The translations under genes were made by a program, and so were the position numbers. Below, in pieces: positions 52,953 to 63,708 of a stretch of 64,000 nt of DNA. The stretch is from Tomocerus qinae (Eukaryota; Arthropoda; Collembola; Entomobryomorpha; Tomoceridae), in assembly GCA_020055645.1 (NCBI GenBank), contig CM034546.1, positions 106,644,875 to 106,708,874 of the forward strand, given 5' to 3'. Within the stretch, counting starts at the first letter, position 1; each line of letters starts with the position of its first letter. Below the pieces are notes generated by a model. That model had not been told where the DNA came from. It saw only the letters and a list, made by a program, of their open reading frames with translations, and searched no databases.

Positions 52953-53615
52953 TTATAGCCTTACATTCACTTTAGCTACTGCTTTATTTAAATCAAGACC
53001 AGCCTTGTCGAATTCTTGCATTAGACATTTGATGTACTATTAATGATATAAGAAAATATTTTAATAGAAGCGAACGAATAGAGCTTAAAAGTTGTCATCC
53101 ACTGAAAACGGCACTAACAGATAAGTACTCTATGCGAAAAGTTTTCTTACCTTAGGAGCTCTCCAAGGACTTTTACAAATTCCATCATTGATGTGTTGTT
53201 TGCTATCCAAAAGATATCCATTTGTTCGTTTTTGGCATGTAAAAAATTGCCACTTTCCCTAACAAAAAATAGAGGCATACGAATCTTCTATCATACATAC
53301 TACATAATTGAAATACCATAATAGGGTACTGTATGAAGTATGAGTACACAGTGGGATTTAAAAAATACTAATATTGTAGGATGAATATCATATTTTTCAA
53401 CTTACAGGTGCATGGTCGTAACATCCAATAAATCCCCAAGCAACTTTTTCACTGTTAACTCCAGGTAGATAGCAAAGGCGAAGTACAATTTTAGCAGTAG
53501 AAGCTAAATTAGAAATCAGACTTTGAGAAATACAATTTTGAAAACCGAATGCAAATATAACCAATACCATGAAATTCTTCATGGATACTTTTATATTCAT
53601 TTTACAAATAGACAA
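52953..53615 (-). CDS. Small secreted Cys-containing protein, family not recognised
   Basis: Three exons in phase 0: 53615-53406, 53258-53151 and 53036-52953. Starts are possible at 53615, 53600 and 53582; the last gives MKNFMVLVIFAFGFQNCIS, a compact signal peptide, while 53615 only adds about 11 residues. The mature part is about 104-105 residues with cysteines at LCYLPG, GCYDH, TCQKR, GICKS and KCLMQ, five in all, so one may be unpaired or used between chains. The chain is otherwise rich in aromatic and basic residues (GKWQFF, KSPWRAPK) and ends in an amphipathic segment (DKAGLDLNKAVAKVNVRL). I do not recognise the family. It is probably extracellular. Good splice sites and an in-frame signal peptide make it a credible gene despite its size. 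Confidence 0.7.
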
Positions 53616-56382
53616 TAAGACAATTACAAATATTTCATGCAGATGCAGTCATGAAAAATGTCTTGATTTCAGAGGACCGTTGCAGAAGTCAACTCTTTAT
53701 ATATCATTAAAGTTGAGCATAGTATTACGAAATCCTTATCACATTAATACTAATACAAATTATGCGAAATAAAATACGAGAGCCTTATCACACAGTCTTC
53801 GGCTACCACCTTTAGCTACAAAAGCTTCTTACAATTGAGTGAGACTTTAGTTTTGCCTTCAAATTCTTATATCCTGTAGTGGTATTGCAGTAAAAGTCAA
53901 CTTATGTCACTAGATGGTTAATGAAAATGGGAATCAGTGGGAATATCAGCAGGTAATCAGCAGACTAAATACAATCATTATGTAAATAGAACTTTTAGAT
54001 CCTTACAAAGTTATAATGTTGATGTTGATTAAGTGAATGCCCATCAATTGCAATCATGCTGCTGAGTGTATAATAATATTTCTACTGAAATAAGCATGCA
54101 TTCAGAAATAAGAATTGAAATGAGATTGGGGAGAATGTGTTATGTTAAATTGAAGTGTTTGTTTATCTCCCCAAATCTTGCAATCCAACCACTCATATTA
54201 TCAAACCTTATACAGTGTTGCTTTTATAGTAGCATAGAATTAGGCAATATCTTCAATGCAAATAAAGAAATATTCTGAATTGAAGGAAGCTAAACGTGTC
54301 TTAAGCAACTATACTAAAACTAGTCAAGATGCATGATGAATTGTCAATGATTATTGTTGGCTCTTGTTCCCTCTTCGCAGAGGACAATTAAGACTTTTCT
54401 GTACAAATCCTAGATGAATCTGAACAGTTAACTCTGTCATTATATAAGGGTGGCATTCAAGAAGGAAGGAAGCCTGTGGCTATACAACACTGCATAATTT
54501 TAATTCTCAGCCAGTTTACATTGCGTTTCAAAATTTGTATTTACCTATTATGTTTTCAAAAGGATATTTTTAGTATAAAGATGTGGTTATCTATTTTTGG
54601 CATTTGAGCAATAAGTAGTTATACTAAGATGTTATTTTATTGACTGCGTGGATTACACAAGTAACAACCATTCATATCAAAAAATGCCATTTGACATATC
54701 CCGTCATGTATGTAACAAGCAATGCTTAAAGTGGGAATGAAAAAACTATTTTTAAAACCTATTGTTCTAAACGCAAACAATTTTGGAGGTTATTAAAATT
54801 TGGGCACACTTTGAGACAATAGGTACTAATAAAAGGCGATAATTTACACATGAGTACATTTTAATGGATTGTTGGAAATTGGATTCTACATTAACGTCAT
54901 AAAGATTCAAGTTGATTACAATAAATATTTGCGAGTAATTGAATATCATAACTGCATTACATCATTCATTTGTCTATGAATTTAAAAGCACGATGAGATG
55001 CGACAGATATGATATGATATGCGATAGGTATCTAATAATTATAGTATACTTCTTGATTATGATCATTTATACCTGTGATTGTGATAAATAATAACCGTTT
55101 TCGTATATTGAACTATGCTATTTTTAAGTAGTTTCAGTTCAACATTAAACTACTATAATGACAATATAAACATATATTTATAATTATGTATGCGGTTATC
55201 TGGCAGGCATCAACTTCCATTATTGCCAAATTATCTGTAAGTAAAGGAGCTGAGGAGCTCCTATCCCCATTTAGGAGTAGATAGCGAACACTTTATTTCT
55301 AAATTCTAAGCAGAAATCTTTCTGAATGAATCTGTGCAAACTGGAAGTAAGTCAAGAATTTCCTCATGTATGGAACTACTATGTAATTAGCAAGTCTAGT
55401 CTAGAGTATAAGAAGAATACGTTATTTATGAGTATTCCATATATTATTGATAATCTATCTAAATCTAAACAGCTACATTGCCTTTAATATGGTGTTCCGG
55501 ACGGTTATTTTGTCTAAAAAATTGGTTTATCACAAGTGAATGTAAATACTGCACTGGTAGTATTGCGTAGAATGCTTTATGTAAACAGAGATCTTTCTTT
55601 CAGCATCACTAATTTCAAGAAAACATGCAATAAGTCTGTCCTTATACAATTTCATTGCTAAACGATAATGCTTACTTACTGTTACTACTGTAAGCTTGAA
55701 TGTTCTATTAAAATGCGCTATGGAATTAGAAAATTAGTCATGCGAAGAAATCAGACATTCAATCTTAAGTAAATGATGTTTGATGGAGTAATTGGCAAGT
55801 TTATCTTTGCAGATGATAATAATAAATGAGATGTTGTAGTATCTGATTTTGTTTAGTATATTACTAAACGTCCGTACACATATACATATAATATAGCTGA
55901 TTACTAAAAAGTCATAAGCTAAAAGGTACAAGTTGAATTATGGCAAGTTATTTTGTTCTGTTGCAAAATATTGTACTGTGGCTGTTAGATAATTTTATTT
56001 CCTAGCGGAAATATTATAACTTGTTTTGGGGTCTATGTTGAGTTTACTGGGTGAAGGTAGCATGTTTATTATAGGAAGGCATGTTAGTAATTAGGCATCT
56101 CGGTTAATGGTATATAGTATTTAGCAGAAACCAAAAGATTCCAATGTAGACAGTTTGCAACATTATCTTGGTAAGAGTACACGATTTAGGCTTCGAAGAA
56201 TTAGGCTTATGCGATATTTCGCCTTAACATATTTTACTAATCATGAGAAACTTTATTTATTGACATAAGTCATGATTAAGTGCTATAGACGAACGGATCG
56301 AACATTTTTAGTGAGTGTTAAGTGAAAACCATATTAGATTTTTTATTGAAATAAATGCTATTAAGTTTAGACTAAACTAAAA
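53616..56382. other. Intergenic region, 2.8 kb, nothing recognised
   Basis: Divergent spacer between the small secreted protein gene (minus) and the gulonolactone-oxidase-like gene (plus). Open frames are short and AT-driven. No repeat or element was recognised beyond small palindromes. Confidence 0.5.
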
Positions 56383-58438
56383 ATGTTAATCACATCAAAT
56401 GAGATAGAGGAGAGTCCGAATGATTTAGAAGTGCAAAGATTTCCCATCCTGAAATTGGCATTAGCATTTCTCCATGTTTTCAGTGATACTGTTACTAGTC
56501 AATCTAGCTTGACGCATCTTCCAGAGAGAAGCAATGGGTAAGGAGAATAAATTATTTTCAGATTGTTTAACATTAATAAATTATTATTATTATGGAGTAT
56601 TTTCATTGTTGCTTTTTAGAAACTTCGTTTATGGATCATATCAAAACAGAACTGTTTGTTATTCTGACCATGGTTTCGAAAGTCCGAGTTCCCTCATGGA
56701 AATTCAGAAAATAGTTCACACTGCGATTGCCTTTGGTACTACGCTAAAGCCCTTGGGAAACAGACATTCAGATACAAAAATTATTTGTACAGATGGTGTT
56801 CCAATAAAAATGGAGAAGATACAATTTGTCATAGTTAACGAGGATAGTACGGCGACGATTGGGGCTGGTATGGAATTAACAGATGCTCTTGAAGAATTGC
56901 ATAAACATGGAAAAACTTTAACGAATATGCCCACTTATGGCGGAATTACAATTGGAGGACTACTTGGTTGTGCCAGTCATGGATCGTCTTTGATCCATCC
57001 GGGTATTTCAGATCAGTTAGTTGGACTCACTGTTGTAGATGGAACAGGAAAAATTCACTACATAACTGACTCGGAGGAATTGAACGCGTTTAAAGCTAAT
57101 CTAGGTCTATTAGGAATAATTTACTCGGCCACATTCACAACTGCTCCTTTGTACAAGATGCGCCTTCACAATTATCCCGAATCCGAAGAGTTACTTTTTA
57201 ATGGAGACCTTTTAAGAATGGCTAGAAAACACGACTTTTTCCAATTTTGGTGGTTTCCATCAGATCATTCAATTGTGATTTCCAAAGGTGATTTCATTTC
57301 GGTGACCAATCCTGGAAACGCTACGACTAACTTCATCCCAAATATCGACAAAAATTTCATTACTACTGTCAGGAACTTTATGGAAATTATGCATGAACTG
57401 AAAGATTTGAAAGGATTGCGTTTGATTCAAATGTTGACAAAATACTCTCTGTATGGCTACACACCAAGAAAACCAATCATTTTTACGGAGGATGGAGTGA
57501 CCTTGGTTAATCCAGCTGTGGGTTATGGACATCGTCTTATGGCCAACCGTTGTGATGGCATTCGATGTGCTTGGGACTTGTATCCGGTCAATTCAGGTGT
57601 CTCAATGAACATTAGTGAATTCATTCCAGTAGCTCGTACCATTCAATCTATCCTTAAAGAATCCCCCGCCGAATTTCCTTACATTGGGTTTTATTTCCGA
57701 TTTTCAACCCCAAGCAAAGGTCTAATGACTATTGAAAGCGGACAGGAAACTGTCCATATTGAATGGTTAGTGGTATAATGCATATATTAATGCTTGAATA
57801 AAACTATATTTTGCTTTTAAACTTATTAGGCTAAACCAAAATAATTTTTTAAAATTTGTAGGATTGAAGGAAATAGATTTGATTCATTTAATAAACCCAG
57901 ATCAGGAATAGCAGCTCATCAAGCACTCATGCAAGCTTTGGTAAGCTGATTTAATCTACTAAAATATGTTATTCTGGTTTTTATAGTAAGCAAATACTGG
58001 ATTTTTTTTAAATACGTCATTACATCTAGCATTTTATTCGAGTTGTAGTAAATCTTTGTTTTATTCAAATAGATATTTCTTCATGATGGAAGAGTACATT
58101 GGGCTAAAAACGGTCCATATTGGTTTTCTGAAGACGTCCTTCAGAGAAGAGGAGCCAACTTATTAAAGTTCAGAAAATACATGAAATTGTACGATCCGGC
58201 TGGAATATTTTTAAATCCTTTGGGGAAAAGAGTTTTGGGGACTTCCAATGACATTCCTTTAGACCCGAGGGAGAAATATTGTGGTTTAAACGACCACTGT
58301 ATATGCAAAAATGACAACGACTGTGGGTCAACTAAAGATGTGAAATGTGGGCAAGTATTTGGTTTCAACGTGTGTCAAAAATTGGAAACTACGGATGTCG
58401 TCAATTTTGTGAACAACGAAGTACTTAATACAGTTTAA
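56383..58438 (+). CDS. Secreted L-gulonolactone-oxidase-like FAD enzyme of plant/fungal type
   Basis: Four exons, 56383-56537, 56620-57765, 57862-57940 and 58073-58438, join in frame into 581 residues. A hydrophobic stretch at about 20-40 (FPILKLALAFLHVF) after a polar head looks like a signal peptide or anchor. The FAD domain (PCMH type) has LGNRHSDTKIICTDG with H101, the position that carries covalent FAD in gulonolactone oxidases. GGITIGGLLGCASHGSSL (from 159) is the second FAD signature, and HGSSL is typical of the plant GulLO branch. HWAKN (469-473) is the C-terminal catalytic motif of the ALO family. The tail has a six-Cys cluster, YCGLNDHCICKNDNDC and on to 561, closely like the CALEGLCIC...C...C tail of plant GulLO and absent from vertebrate GULO. 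Likely reaction: oxidation of a sugar lactone to an ascorbate-like product with reduction of oxygen. Substrate and possible horizontal origin are inferred. Confidence 0.85.
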
Positions 58439-60114
58439 TGAATATGATGACAATTTTCATTTTCTGTGAAATAATTATTTCTTTACTAATATTACTTTTT
58501 TGGGGCAAAATATGATGCTCATCACGTCGCATCAACTTTCTGAGAGTATATGACCATAAGTGTAAGGCAGACTTTAGAGGACGAGGAGTGCAAAGAGGTA
58601 TACTATGTAATATTAAGAATACGATTTATTATGCTACTTTTATTCGAGTTCCTTACTTCCTAATGCCAAATAATACTTCCAAATTGTCTCATTCATATTG
58701 GGTCAAAAATACAAAGTACAGATTTAATTGAGGCTGAAAATTATGGTATAATATCATCAGGGAACATTTGTCTTTATTCAGAATGGATTTATAAAATAGT
58801 ACTATGTGTTTGTTAACACAATCCCAGCTCTTGACTGTAGATTCACTTGTAAAATTGTCTGGATCGATTCAGTTTTAAAACTTGAGTGTAACAGAGTCCC
58901 AACAATTAACTAAGGCCAAGAACTAAGCTTAGAACTGTTAAGGAATGAAATAGTCTTCTCAATTTCCATCAGATTATTGTAGATCGATTTAAATAGATAT
59001 TAATACTAGCAGTCCAAGGAGTTGTCAGTAGATAAAAATAATAAGTCACTCGGAATGTAGTACAAAAAATAACCCAATCCATTACTGCCTTAGTCACATT
59101 AAACTGCACGGACTAATTTGCTACTTTCCTATATTGTAATTTCATGAAAGTTTAATATGGATTGAGATTAGGAGAAATAATAGGACTCTTTATGAACAAT
59201 AAATAATATACATTAGTTGTAACTTGAGATGTAAATTCAAATTAAGCACGAACAGCAACCGGAAAGGTAGGACCTAGAAACAATGCTTTATGAATTACAT
59301 AAATTGGACCTTAAATCACAAAATCTCTCTAGATTTATATACAAGTCAGGATGACCCAAAAATCTCTGTATAGGCTTAAATACTTACAAAGGGGAAATAT
59401 GCCCTAAAATCGAAAGCATCCTGAGAACAATTCCGAAAATCCTTGCAATATCTCAATTTATGTACTTATGTAATTGTACAAGTAGATCTAAATAAAATTA
59501 TAATATGCAATAAATAATGTATCTAATTCAGCAAAATTTTACATTCAGGTACATTCTATGTGTATAATAATTTGTTCTTTGTATTAGTACATCTGTGTAG
59601 GCGGCATAGGTCACTGTGAGTGTGTTAACTGTGTTGTACCACTTTCCACATTTATTTCCTCACATACATTCAGCATCCTATATGCAGTTTCGGTTGATTT
59701 GTTATGGTTAGGATGACTCATTGTCAGACGATCTAATTTCAAGTATGTGATGCCTACAATGCATACGAACAAGCTTTTGGAAACTCTTTGGTTTTGTAGA
59801 TTACTAATAGTTGGAAATAAATGAAATAAATATTGTCATGATATGCACAGGAAGACGTTCACAGTATCACAGTCATCTCAATTTTGTCTTCGTTCGGAAG
59901 AGGTATTAAGGATGGGATAAGTTGGGTTTTTAGCACTATACGCAGTACAGCTAAATCACGTCCAAATGTACGACTATTCCATCGAGAGGAATATTTTGGC
60001 TGCTAAGCTGCATTCTATGGCGCGACAAACCAAGTCTGTTGTGCAGTAGTTAAATACGGTGATTGCTATTTAGTTTTGGGAACTTGATATAATAATTACT
60101 TTAATTGATTGACG
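58439..60114. other. Intergenic region, nothing recognised
   Basis: About 1.7 kb between two plus-strand genes. It should hold the 3' untranslated region of the oxidase gene and the promoter of the exonuclease. No open frame or repeat is supported. Confidence 0.5.
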
Positions 60115-61519
60115 ATGGACTTGAAACTATGCCAAAAGGATGGCACAAGACAAAATGTGATCTATCCTGAATTGACGGCTAATGTGGTAAGTACAATTGA
60201 GATGTATATATAAATACGTTATTACCAACTACCAATTATATAGCTGCGGTCCCACACAAATGTAAAATATGAACTGCATATTCTATCAGGAATTTAAAAA
60301 TAATTAAATATATTATTATTACTACAGAATAAATTGTTGAAAGAAATTTGCGAGTTATCAGCAGCAGACTTCTTTGCCTTGTCGATGGAAATGGTTAATC
60401 GTTCCCCATGCACCGAAGAGGAACTAACCGCGGTGAAGAACCAGACTCATCGCAAAATTTCAAAAATGAAGAATCGAAAGAAGTCTAATTCGGAGGTGGA
60501 AGCGAGGGCAGTACAAAGTTTCGTACAAGTGAGTGCTCCACCTCCCGATGCAGCTCCTGCATTTTCTGAAGTAAGTAGATTTTTACTTTAATTGCAATGC
60601 TTATACTAATGTTACTTAGAAAATAGCTAATATCAAGTAATTGAAATCATTAAAGTATTGATTTATCAACAGGTTCCACTGATATACAAAGGGGACTTAA
60701 TTGATCGTTGCCAGGAAGTCTTTTTAGACACAGAAAATGTCACTGAGGGGGTTACACACAAACCAATAGCTGGAACAATTGCAGTGGTGGATAAGAATTG
60801 GAACTTAATATTTTGGGCCGTGGTTAATCAAGCTAATGTTTGTCGCTACAACACCCATTTAACCGGCATTGACAAAAGCCTTCTTAGCAAAGGATTGACG
60901 TATGATATAGTGAGTTTTGCTACATAACAATTATTCGTCGACTACTCAAATAAAGGTAATCTAAGTCTAATTATATATTGTAAATTCAGGTAAAACCGCT
61001 GTTGGAAAAATGCTTGGACGGTAAAGAAGTTATTGGGTTTTCAATTAAAAGCGATTTAAAGTGCTTAGAAGTATGCCACTCCAACGTTACAGAAATGCAG
61101 AACTTCTATCGAGACGAGAAAAACAATGCTTATGGGTTAGGTGACCTAACAGCTCACTTTTTGGGGAAAAATGCTCAATTTGATGCAGACGGAAAACAAT
61201 TTCATACAGCAGTAAGAGACGCCAGGATGACAGCACTATGCTATAGAAAGATGAAAAGCTTTTTAAAGCTGCTTATCCAGAGAAGGTACGATTTGAGTGC
61301 CTAGTATTCGATGCCTACAGAAACTCCAAATCCAAATCAAAATTTGTGAAATGGGATTCGTGTGGTTGTGCGTTAAAGGAGATAAAAGAAAATGGTGTCA
61401 CTAAACGAAAATTTGTTCGGGATCGAATTGGAAACTTTTCAAATGTGCGCTTAGATGAGTTTGAATTTGGTGGATCATGGCAGGGAGCGGTTTGTGACAA
61501 CGAAGATGATTGGGAATAA
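60115..61519 (+). CDS. DEDDh 3'-5' exonuclease (REX4-like), with an apparent single-base frame slip
   Basis: Four exons: 60115-60186, 60328-60570, 60673-60909 and 60990-61519. The exonuclease residues lie in order: D124 and E126 in VFLDTEN, a YNTHLTGI strand, D206 in VIGFSIKSDLKCLEV, then H256 and D261 in FHTAVRDARM. This is the DEDDh (EXOIII/RNase T) pattern, closest to RNA exonuclease 4/ISG20-like proteins. The N-terminal third is charged (KISKMKNRKKSNSE). After DARMTALCYR the frame closes at 61304, but the next frame continues at once with KDEKLFKAAYPEKVRFECL and runs to GGSWQGAVCDNEDDWE and a stop at 61517-61519. One missing A in the AGAAAG run near 61248-61253 would explain this, so a sequencing or assembly slip, a polymorphism or a truncated allele are all possible. 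AATAAA overlaps the distal stop (61515-61520). Confidence 0.78.
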
Positions 61520-61520
61520 A
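61515..61520 (+). terminator. Possible polyadenylation signal overlapping the distal stop
   Basis: AATAAA includes the TAA that ends the longer exonuclease frame. More AT-rich sequence follows, so other signals are possible. Confidence 0.35.
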
Positions 61521-61722
61521 ATAATAATGCAAATTTGGCTTAAAATACAGACTAAAAATTAACTGATATTTTTATTACATCAACTTCTTTTAAATGTAAC
61601 TTATGTCTACTTACATCTAGATTCCAGTCAAGTGCACTCAGTTTACATCAACTAATTATATTTTTATTACCACATTATTAAGTAATTAGAATATACTACT
61701 TTCTATTTGCTATAATTGTGTT

Positions 61723-62150
61723 AACTGACTACTCACATATAAATTTCATTCTATTGCTCTCAATCAAATAAGCTAGTTATAATTGTAAACATCACATTAT
61801 TGTAACGTTATATTGAATGCACATTATAAATGTTTTTATAAATGTACTGAATTGACTACTGACATATAGATTTCATTCTATTGCTCTCAATCAAACAAAC
61901 TAATTATACTTGTAATCATACATTACTGTAATGTTACTTTTAATGCACCTTATAAATGTTTTATAAATGTACAGCATTGATTACTCACATGTAGATTTCT
62001 TTCTACTGCTCTCAATCAATTATCTAATTATACCTGTAATCATCACATTATTGTAACGTTACTTTTAATGCACCTTATAAATGCTTTTATAAATGCATTG
62101 CATTGACTACTCACATGTAGATTTCTTTCTATTGCGCTCAGCCAGAAGTA
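61723..62150. repeat. Tandem repeat, period about 126 bp, 3.4 copies
   Basis: Units starting TGACTACT(C/G)ACAT at 61726, 61853, 61978 and 62104 (spacings 127, 125 and 126). Each contains TTTC(A/T)TTCTA(T/C)TGC(T/G)CTCA and TTATAAATG(T/C)TTT(T)ATAAATG. The array lies in the gap between the convergent exonuclease and YqaJ genes, in place of a conventional spacer. Copies differ from each other at about one base in ten by eye. Confidence 0.85.
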
Positions 62151-62206
62151 CTTTTAGAACAAAACCACTGTCAAATTATATTGCTGCTTTCAACTGGCTC
62201 TTTTTT

Positions 62207-63133
62207 TTACTTAGAAATTATCAATAGCTTCCTGACGGTATTTAGGCTGTCGGATTGGCATGTTTCGTTTAATCCGAGAGTCAATGAGCTCCGGACAAGA
62301 TCTTCCTGATAAAATTTTATGAATTTAGTGTACATTTCACTATACAAATGATCCGTTTGTGAACTTCTTTCAATTCTTTGAATGAATGGTTTGAATGGAA
62401 TTTGTAAACTATTTTCAATCTTATAAGAATAAACTACAAAATCACACCATTTCCTGTTTGTTACATAAAGTTGCATGATGATCTGCTTATAATTAGCATG
62501 CGATTGTTTTAAGACTAACCGCTTATTTATATCGTAATGCAAATAAGGTGACGACATGATTGCGGGTAGAGTGATTGGGTCGTGACCTATCATTGTACTA
62601 GGGCATTTGACCTCTAAAATTCCGTCTGTTCCTATCAAACCGTCGGGTGAAGCTGCTAACACTCCGTTTTGTAAGGACACAAACAGACCACATTCTGTTA
62701 CAACATTACCTGTTGTTTCAGTATATATTCGTTTTGCTTGCCCTTCTGTTGAACTTCCATGCTTTAAAGAATCAAGGTTTTGTAATTTCGGATCTGGCTT
62801 CAGCAAATCTCTAATGATGGAAGAATTGTTAGTTTTATCTCCAAGACTGGCAATACGCCCTGCAAACGATGCTGTTATTCTGTTCTTTCTGTAGTGAAAC
62901 CATAAATGATTAGCGGATTGTCCTATGGTCTGTCGTTCAATACTATCTTGTTCAGCTTTGTCTACTTGCAGTTCGGCTATTTTTAGCTCGCCTGACGAGC
63001 TATATAGAATCGCACAGTCTGTCCGTCCGCGCGATGAAACTACACCAAGTTTGTCCCCACGATAACTCCCGAAAGAATTGGCGGAATTTGACCAACCTTG
63101 ACAAAAACGTTGTCTATGGGCTTGTGACGATCC
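62207..63133 (-). CDS. YqaJ/lambda-exonuclease-like nuclease
   Basis: A single long frame of 309 codons including the stop. Its left stop is at 62207 and it opens just after AATAG at 63134-63138, which could be a splice acceptor because an in-frame TAG sits exactly there. The PD-(D/E)xK core is clear: GQSANHLWFHYRKNRITAS (71-89), G..E130 in HGSSTEGQAKRIY, then ASPDGLIG with D164, and ILEVKCP with E174 and K176. YKQIIMQLYVTNRKWCDF is the usual following helix. In bacteriophages these enzymes resect DNA ends for recombination. Animal genomes carry many YqaJ genes, often tied to mobile elements. The 5' part is uncertain: residues 1-60 fit no known motif and no upstream exon was found. It converges with the DEDDh exonuclease across the 126-bp repeat. 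Confidence 0.8.
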   Translation of the reverse strand, partial: GSSQAHRQRFCQGWSNSANSFGSYRGDKLGVVSSRGRTDCAILYSSSGELKIAELQVDKAEQDSIERQTIGQSANHLWFHYRKNRITASFAGRIASLGDKTNNSSIIRDLLKPDPKLQNLDSLKHGSSTEGQAKRIYTETTGNVVTECGLFVSLQNGVLAASPDGLIGTDGILEVKCPSTMIGHDPITLPAIMSSPYLHYDINKRLVLKQSHANYKQIIMQLYVTNRKWCDFVVYSYKIENSLQIPFKPFIQRIERSSQTDHLYSEMYTKFIKFYQEDLVRSSLTLGLNETCQSDSLNTVRKLLIISK

Positions 63134-63138
63134 CTATT

Positions 63139-63708
63139 GATTGTTGACAAAATATGTCTAACGGTTCGCAAATAACAGCCGAAAAAATATGTTATTTAAT
63201 CTTCGGTGTTACTGTTGATTGCCATAATGCCGCTTTTATTGAAAACTTGTTGGAATATTTGTAATGGTTGTAAAACACAGACCAAAATAAATCTGTATGC
63301 TTGTCAAACATGAATTTCTGCTCTTATATAACTTGAGTTAATATAGTATTAATTTCGAAATTATGGGTTAACATATTCAACCTACAAATTGTCCATTTTA
63401 TTCTGCTTGCTTTTAATAGGTAATTTTATAGTCGCAATAAACGTTTCTACTTAAAACTGATCCTGTTAGTGGAAATTAAAAATGGCAATAAAAACATTTG
63501 AGCGTTTCTAAATTAGACTTTTTTCAATAGCAAGAACAATAATGCGATTTTTTGCTTGTTAAAACTGTTTCCAGGTGTCGAAAAACGAGGGTAGAAAAGA
63601 TTAAATTGAAAATTTAGATGTGCTTTTGTTTAACATAGCATGACTTTCATTTGGTAGACAATATTAATCCATTATTGTACACAGGCGTTTTAGCTCGCCC
63701 TAATAAGG
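63139..63708. other. Sequence upstream of the YqaJ frame, no exon confirmed
   Basis: AT-rich. On the minus strand an alternative frame near 63166-63040 reads protein-like (VRHILSTINRDRHKPIDNVF) in a different phase from the YqaJ frame, so this part may hold a further exon or be decayed. Nothing else was recognised. Confidence 0.35.

Noticed and set aside
63040-63166. Alternative minus-strand reading VRHILSTINRDRHKPIDNVF as an upstream YqaJ exon
   Set aside because: It is in a different phase from the YqaJ core, overlaps the frame I prefer and has no verified splice site, so it was only noted.
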